From positions 1-10,343 of the forward strand of contig JAABTA010000012.1 of the NCBI GenBank assembly GCA_011390075.1: DNA of 10,343 bases, written 5' to 3'. Under the pieces are notes generated by a model. It was not told the origin of the DNA, did no database searches, and saw only the letters and a list, made by a program, of their open reading frames with translations. Source of the stretch: Helicobacteraceae bacterium. GTDB taxonomy: Bacteria; Campylobacterota; Campylobacteria; Campylobacterales; SZUA-545. Position numbers and translations under genes: made by a program. This document shows, one piece after another, positions 6,004 through 10,343 of this stretch; position 1 is the first letter of the stretch, and each line of letters starts with the position of its first letter.

Positions 6004-7433
6004 TGGCTAGAAATAGAAAAAAGCTTCCAAAACTAGGTTTGTTGTATCTTGATTATGTACTGCGTTTTTTTGATCACTCAAACTTTAAGGGGTGGCCAGA
6101 AAAAATAGAGACAGTGACCTATCACTGGAAAGACGACAAAGAGAGATTTATCCGTGAGGTCAAAAGAAAAAAGATAGATGTGCTTATAGGAAACATTCCT
6201 GCAACAGCCTATGAAACCTTTAGAGAGATTGCAAGTGAGCTTCCTCTTGTGCGGTTTGTACCCTCTATGGATACGCAATTTTGTAATAAATCAAAAGAGA
6301 ATGTTACACGGTTTGCATGGAAGTATGGACTGCCTATTCCTAAAACCTATATTTTTTATAACAGATTAAAAGGGGAGAAGTTTCTAGAAGAGACCAGTTT
6401 CCCAAAGATAGTAAAAAAATCTTATGGTCCTTCTAATTATGGTGGCTATTTTGTCCATAAAGTTGATAGCAAAGAGGAGACTCAAGATCTCTTTGCCAAA
6501 CAGAAATATCACCCTATGTATCTACAGGACTTTGTTCCAATGGAAGCCGATATTAGGGTGATGCTTATAGGGCACAAACCTGTGTGCGCTTTTTGGAGAA
6601 GACCCCCTGAGGGTGCGTGGCTTACCAATACAAGCCAAGGCGGTAGTATGGACTATATGGATGTTCCCAAATCAGTGCTTGATCTGGCTGTGCAAACTTC
6701 AAAAGCAGCTAAAGCGGAGTATTGGGCTTGTGATGTGGCGTATGGCAAAGATGGTAAGGTGCGAATTTTAGAGTGTGCTACTGCGTTTGCTGCTTTTCCT
6801 TACATTAGAGACTGGATTGGACAGTATTTAATGTGGAGTTTAAGTGGTGGTGTGTTTAAAAAACCTCATGTTCCAATGTTTAACTGGGAGGAGCTGAGTA
6901 AAATTGACAAATCACTTCTTCGTACGATGAGACACATTGCTTTTGGTCATTTTAGCCCGAGCTATGATGGTGCATTCTTTGGTAAAAATAGAAAAGTCTA
7001 TGGTGAGAAAAAAGTCTATCTTCACGAACTTGATGAGATCTATCCTATGCTTGATGTCAGGCAAAGATTTAGCGAAGAGTGGCCAAGCGAAAAATGGAAT
7101 TATCAAGATAGATTTGCTCTCAAGAGCCTAAAATCAATGAAAATACAAGGCGATACAAAAGATATACCTGATCCTAATGGCGAAGATATGGAAAGTGAAC
7201 CTACCACAACACCACAACTCAGCCGTCAGCAACTTAAAGAGGTTCTCACTTCTGTAAAGGGAATTGGGGAGAGAAAATTTGATGATATCATGAAAGAGAC
7301 AGGTAGAGTAGAGGAGGTGGTTGGGATTTTGGACCAAAATCCAATCATGCTGACAACTATAAAAGGTATTAGCAAAAAAATAGTGACCGAACTTGAAAAT
7401 GTATGGAATAAATTCAGAAAAAAGGAATTATAA
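6003..7433 (+). CDS. Divergent ATP-grasp protein with C-terminal helix-hairpin-helix pair
   Basis: This 476-residue protein begins with GTG in a TAGTG overlap with the previous ligase. Residues about 1-280 form a RimK-like ATP-grasp unit: Lys138/Lys139 before a Gly-rich loop (SYGPSNYGG), a hinge at Tyr173-Phe177 with Gln-Asp in place of the usual Glu, Asp183-Ile-Arg185, the phosphate-binding W206-L-T-N209 segment, and Asp244. The final metal motif, normally Glu-x-Asn, reads Glu257-Cys-Ala259-Thr, so the second magnesium ligand is missing. Residues about 285-385 are rich in aromatic and charged residues and match nothing I recognise. An acidic, Pro/Thr-rich linker (about 386-406) leads to two helix-hairpin-helix motifs, centred on Gly420-Ile-Gly422 and Gly455-Ile-Ser457, of the kind that bind DNA backbone in RuvA or ComEA. 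That domain is unusual on an ATP-grasp enzyme. It could recruit the protein to nucleic acid or act as a protein-protein module. It may be a ligase with altered chemistry or a regulatory partner of the first ligase. Function unknown. Confidence 0.82.
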   Translation: MARNRKKLPKLGLLYLDYVLRFFDHSNFKGWPEKIETVTYHWKDDKERFIREVKRKKIDVLIGNIPATAYETFREIASELPLVRFVPSMDTQFCNKSKENVTRFAWKYGLPIPKTYIFYNRLKGEKFLEETSFPKIVKKSYGPSNYGGYFVHKVDSKEETQDLFAKQKYHPMYLQDFVPMEADIRVMLIGHKPVCAFWRRPPEGAWLTNTSQGGSMDYMDVPKSVLDLAVQTSKAAKAEYWACDVAYGKDGKVRILECATAFAAFPYIRDWIGQYLMWSLSGGVFKKPHVPMFNWEELSKIDKSLLRTMRHIAFGHFSPSYDGAFFGKNRKVYGEKKVYLHELDEIYPMLDVRQRFSEEWPSEKWNYQDRFALKSLKSMKIQGDTKDIPDPNGEDMESEPTTTPQLSRQQLKEVLTSVKGIGERKFDDIMKETGRVEEVVGILDQNPIMLTTIKGISKKIVTELENVWNKFRKKEL

Positions 7434-7439
7434 TAATTA

Positions 7440-10013
7440 ATGAAAAAACAGTATAAATCTTATGAAAAAACTTGTGAATTTTTAAGAGATTGCCAAAAAA
7501 ACTATCCAAAACTTGTCACAATAGAGACCATTGGTAAAACATGGGAACAAAGAGATATTATGCTAGCAACTATCTCTTTAAATGTAGAAAATGCCGATCT
7601 AAAACCGGCACTTTTATACACAGGAACTATCCACGCGAGAGAGTGGATAGGAAATGAGCTAGCAGTTGCATTTATTGATTATCTTTTAACACACTATGAA
7701 ACCAATCCAAAAGTGCTACAGACACTCACTCAAAATACTCTCTATATAGTTCCTTGTCTTAATCCAGATGGATTTGAATATAGTAGAAATCACTTCTCTT
7801 TTTGGAGAAAAAATAGAAGAGATAACAAAGATGGAACATTTGGAGTCGATCTCAATAGAAACTTTAGTGTCGGTTTTGTAAAGAGTAAAGATACAGCTTC
7901 AAATGTGTATGGTGGTCCTGAGCCATTTAGTGAGCCTGAGACACAGTCGATTAAAGACTTTGTAGATGCCCATACAAACATTACCATTGCATTAGATTAC
8001 CACTCCCAAGGCAATGTCTTTTTTCCAGCCCATAAGTTTAACCACGAAGCAGAACTTGAAGGGACAGATCTTAATACAATCTGCGCCAATATGAACCATG
8101 AAATCCATAAGGTCACTGGTAGAAAATATGGAATTCATAGAGGAAAACCCCCTAAACAACTTATCAGTGGAAGTGGAAGAGAGTATTACTACAGCAAAGG
8201 TATTATTGCAACTGTTGTGGAAGTTGGCACACAAAATATACCTGATTATATGCAAAATATGCATGGAAGTATTCATGAAAATATTCCTGCGCTTCTTTAT
8301 GCCCTTAATGAGGCACACAACTACTCGCACAATGCTCCTAAAAGACCTGAGAGCTTTATTGTGGTCAATAAAAATTCAAAATATGTGACCCTAGAGTGGG
8401 CGTATGACTCTCATGAGAATATCTATTTTGAAATATACCGAAACGATGCAAATAAAGAGGCATGTAATGAGTCCTCCCTTGTGGGGATTACAACAAAAAC
8501 AGAGTTTACAGATATTGAACTTACAAGTGGCAAAGACTACTACTACTCTATTCGTGCAATAGATAATTTAACTGGGGTGAAATCACCATTTGCTCCCCAA
8601 GTAAGAGTGCAAACAGAACTAGAAAACTATGAGTTTTTTCGTACTATCTTTCCTGCACCAAATGCTGCAGGCTATACCGCACAAAAAACACTAGAGAGAA
8701 ACAGAAATCACTATGGGAAAAATTCTCTTTTTATTGGGGTAAGCGAGAGCAGGGGGATTAGTTATGGTGTGATGGATTTCTCTTTAGAGTCACTCCCGAA
8801 AGATGCTATTATTCTTGAAGCTAGACTTTCACTCTATCCTCTTAATAGAGTGAATGCAAAAATAGAGAAGTATGGTGAGTGGTCTATCTCTTTTGTTGAC
8901 AAAGAGAGTGTAGCTGATATTACAGATTATGGGCAAGTTGATCAGTGTGAGCTTTTACAAACTTTAGGAGAAACTATTCCGTCAGAACAGCTTACCCAAG
9001 GTATTTGGAGCCACTGGCAGTTTAATGACTATGAAAAAAGAATCCTTCAGTCTCAGCTTCAAGGGCACGGTTCTGTTCTTTTTAGAATCTCTGGTCCTAC
9101 AACTCTGCCTCTAGGAAGAGACTCTCAGATGATGATGTTTGATCTTGGATATGGAAAGTTTGGAGGAGGCATACACTATAGACCTAACCTCTATATCAAA
9201 TACACTATTCCAGAACAGAGCCTAGAGATCCCGACAAAAAATATTGCAACTATTTATAAAAATGAGACCATTGCCAATGAGCTCTCCTGTGGATTTGATG
9301 AGGAGAATAATAAAATCTATGGATATATGGAGTTTGATTTAGACTCCTTGCCAGATTTTAATAAAACAGTCATTACAGAAGCGTATGTGAGTATCCAGAA
9401 CAAAACAAAAACAAAATCCAAACAAGATATCCGTTACAATGTGGAATTTGTCGATTTAAATGAGCTCAATTTCAATGATCTTAAAACAAGAGAGAGCATA
9501 GAGTTTATTGGATATGAAGTGAGCCATCTAGAGATGCAAGAACAGAAAAAGCACCACTTTATTTTTGATAGCTACTCAAGACTCTCCCTTGAACAAAGAC
9601 ATCAAGACAATGCAGGGGCAAAATTTATTATTAAGCCAACTTCATCTATCACAAAAGATCATGTGGTCAAGTGGGACGAAGATGCCATTCTCACAGTCAA
9701 ATATATCCAAAGAAAAAGAGATCCACTGCCTCAACCTACGAACCTCAAAATTAGTAAAGAAAATGGCAAGATTAAGCTTACTTGGGATAATCCTGTTGAT
9801 GAGGATTTTGTTGGAGTATATGTTGTGAGAAATAGGTTCCATCCACCTTCAAACCCATATGATGGGGATAAATTATACGCTGGAAAAGATAGATATACCT
9901 TTGATGATTTTGGCTCCCCAAAGATCTCAAAACACTTTGCTGTTTTTAGTTATGACAATGTTCCTAACTACAGCGAACCACTTTTAGCCTTTTATGAGGG
10001 TGTCACTGAGTAG
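7440..10013 (+). CDS. M14 zinc carboxypeptidase with fibronectin III and DNRLRE-like beta-sandwich domains
   Basis: This 857-residue protein starts with a carboxypeptidase A/B-type M14 catalytic domain (about 1-295). Zinc ligands are His65 and Glu68 (in HAREW) and His188 (in DYHSQG). Substrate-binding Arg123 (FWRK), Asn139 and Arg140 (DLNRNF), and catalytic Glu261 (VVEVGT) are all present, so it should remove C-terminal residues from peptides. A fibronectin type III-like domain (about 299-394) follows. Next come two related beta-sandwich regions (about 400-592 and 595-760). Both contain the Phe-x-Leu-x-Ser-Leu-Pro and Glu-Ala pattern typical of DNRLRE/CBM96-type domains. A final fibronectin III-like domain (about 763-855) ends the protein. 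There is no signal peptide or propeptide: the catalytic fold starts almost at residue 1. That is odd for this domain set, which is usually secreted. The ribosome-binding site AAAGGA at 7421-7426 is 13 nt from the ATG, longer than normal, so translation may depend on coupling to the ligase that ends 6 nt upstream. The substrate is unknown. Confidence 0.88.
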   Translation: MKKQYKSYEKTCEFLRDCQKNYPKLVTIETIGKTWEQRDIMLATISLNVENADLKPALLYTGTIHAREWIGNELAVAFIDYLLTHYETNPKVLQTLTQNTLYIVPCLNPDGFEYSRNHFSFWRKNRRDNKDGTFGVDLNRNFSVGFVKSKDTASNVYGGPEPFSEPETQSIKDFVDAHTNITIALDYHSQGNVFFPAHKFNHEAELEGTDLNTICANMNHEIHKVTGRKYGIHRGKPPKQLISGSGREYYYSKGIIATVVEVGTQNIPDYMQNMHGSIHENIPALLYALNEAHNYSHNAPKRPESFIVVNKNSKYVTLEWAYDSHENIYFEIYRNDANKEACNESSLVGITTKTEFTDIELTSGKDYYYSIRAIDNLTGVKSPFAPQVRVQTELENYEFFRTIFPAPNAAGYTAQKTLERNRNHYGKNSLFIGVSESRGISYGVMDFSLESLPKDAIILEARLSLYPLNRVNAKIEKYGEWSISFVDKESVADITDYGQVDQCELLQTLGETIPSEQLTQGIWSHWQFNDYEKRILQSQLQGHGSVLFRISGPTTLPLGRDSQMMMFDLGYGKFGGGIHYRPNLYIKYTIPEQSLEIPTKNIATIYKNETIANELSCGFDEENNKIYGYMEFDLDSLPDFNKTVITEAYVSIQNKTKTKSKQDIRYNVEFVDLNELNFNDLKTRESIEFIGYEVSHLEMQEQKKHHFIFDSYSRLSLEQRHQDNAGAKFIIKPTSSITKDHVVKWDEDAILTVKYIQRKRDPLPQPTNLKISKENGKIKLTWDNPVDEDFVGVYVVRNRFHPPSNPYDGDKLYAGKDRYTFDDFGSPKISKHFAVFSYDNVPNYSEPLLAFYEGVTE

Positions 10014-10016
10014 ATA

Positions 10017-10343
10017 ATGGATAAAAAACAGACACTACAAAGGGTAATATTTTTAAATATCACCTTGGTTGTAGCAGAAATTGGTGCAGGGATCTTTAGT
10101 GGTTCTATGGCGCTCATTGCGGATGCTTTCCATAATCTTGGTGATGTATTGGCGCTGGTTATCTCCCTTGTTGCTATTATTTATGGAGCAAAAAAAGCAA
10201 CCCAGACAATGACCTTTGGGTATATTAAAGCCGAGATGATGGCCGCATTTATTAATTCGCTCTTTTTAATTATGACAATGGTTTTTATTCTTTTTGAATC
10301 CATAACAAGATTTTTTGAGCCCTCCAATATCAACGCTCCTGTG
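10017..10343 (+). CDS. Cation diffusion facilitator (zinc/cobalt exporter), partial at right edge
   Basis: The first 109 codons are present and the frame is still open at the window end. The start ATG lies 3 nt after the M14 stop. The protein opens with a hydrophobic helix from about residue 10, then the CDF signature around Gly29-Ser-Met and His39-x-x-x-Asp43 in the second transmembrane helix, a Phe-Gly-Tyr...Ala-Glu loop typical of CzcD/ZitB, and a third hydrophobic segment. The HxxxD form is the one found in zinc (and cobalt) transporters, which export the metal from the cytoplasm in exchange for protons. The Shine-Dalgarno signal is weak (GAGGG at 9996-10000 is 16 nt away), so it is probably translated by coupling. 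Shared expression with two zinc peptidases may be a link to metal supply, or simply operon hitch-hiking. Confidence 0.87.
   Translation, partial: MDKKQTLQRVIFLNITLVVAEIGAGIFSGSMALIADAFHNLGDVLALVISLVAIIYGAKKATQTMTFGYIKAEMMAAFINSLFLIMTMVFILFESITRFFEPSNINAPV

Larger units (their letters stand above)
3975..10343 (+). other. Tightly packed five-gene operon: M20, ATP-grasp, ATP-grasp-HhH, M14, CDF
   Basis: The junctions are an 8-nt overlap (5074-5081), a 1-nt overlap (6003), a 6-nt gap (7434-7439) and a 3-nt gap (10014-10016). No terminator-like hairpin lies between any pair. Such spacing nearly always means one transcript with coupled translation. The kinase gene upstream ends 54 nt before the first ATG and could be read into the same transcript. 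The operon continues beyond the right edge. Confidence 0.8.

Noticed and set aside
7374..7380. Run of seven A residues near the end of the second ATP-grasp gene as a possible slippage site
   Set aside because: The frame continues without a break through the second HhH motif to a sensible stop. Similar A-runs are common in this AT-rich DNA.
7992..8330. 112-residue open frame on the - strand inside the M14 gene
   Set aside because: It is opposite conserved catalytic residues of the peptidase and has no own domain or convincing ribosome-binding site.

Overview
The window is AT-rich and densely packed, with every supported gene on the + strand. Codon usage and the kinase H-box (His-Gln-Trp-Arg-Gln-Pro-Leu-Asn) suggest a Campylobacterota (epsilonproteobacterial) genome of the Sulfurimonas/Sulfurovum/Arcobacter type. 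The genus cannot be fixed from this sequence alone. No RNA genes, insertion sequences, CRISPR arrays or clear intrinsic terminators were seen.

Region 1 (1-104) is a short upstream stretch. It has a 9-bp direct repeat with 12-bp periodicity and a perfect extended -10 element placed so close to the first ATG that the transcript may be leaderless. Region 2 (105-3920) encodes a 1271-residue membrane histidine kinase. It carries a signal peptide, four tandem periplasmic solute-binding (venus-flytrap) domains, one transmembrane helix and a cytoplasmic kinase core. No response regulator is present in the window.

Region 3 (3975 to the right edge) is a very tight run of five genes: an M20 metallo-carboxypeptidase, a RimK-like ATP-grasp ligase, a second divergent ATP-grasp protein with a C-terminal helix-hairpin-helix pair, a large M14 zinc carboxypeptidase with beta-sandwich appendages, and the start of a CDF-type zinc exporter. 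The junctions are an 8-nt overlap, a 1-nt overlap, a 6-nt gap and a 3-nt gap, so this is almost certainly one operon.

The order hydrolase, ligase, ligase, hydrolase is the most interesting aspect. ATP-grasp enzymes of this type make amide or peptide bonds, and M20 and M14 carboxypeptidases remove C-terminal residues. None of the four enzymes has a recognisable signal peptide, so they probably act together in the cytoplasm on a peptide, a protein tail or an amino-acid conjugate. No substrate peptide or carrier protein gene is visible. The second ATP-grasp protein has lost the usual metal-binding Asn and has gained a domain normally linked to DNA binding, which makes it the best candidate for something undescribed. 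This pathway is inferred from families and gene order, not demonstrated.
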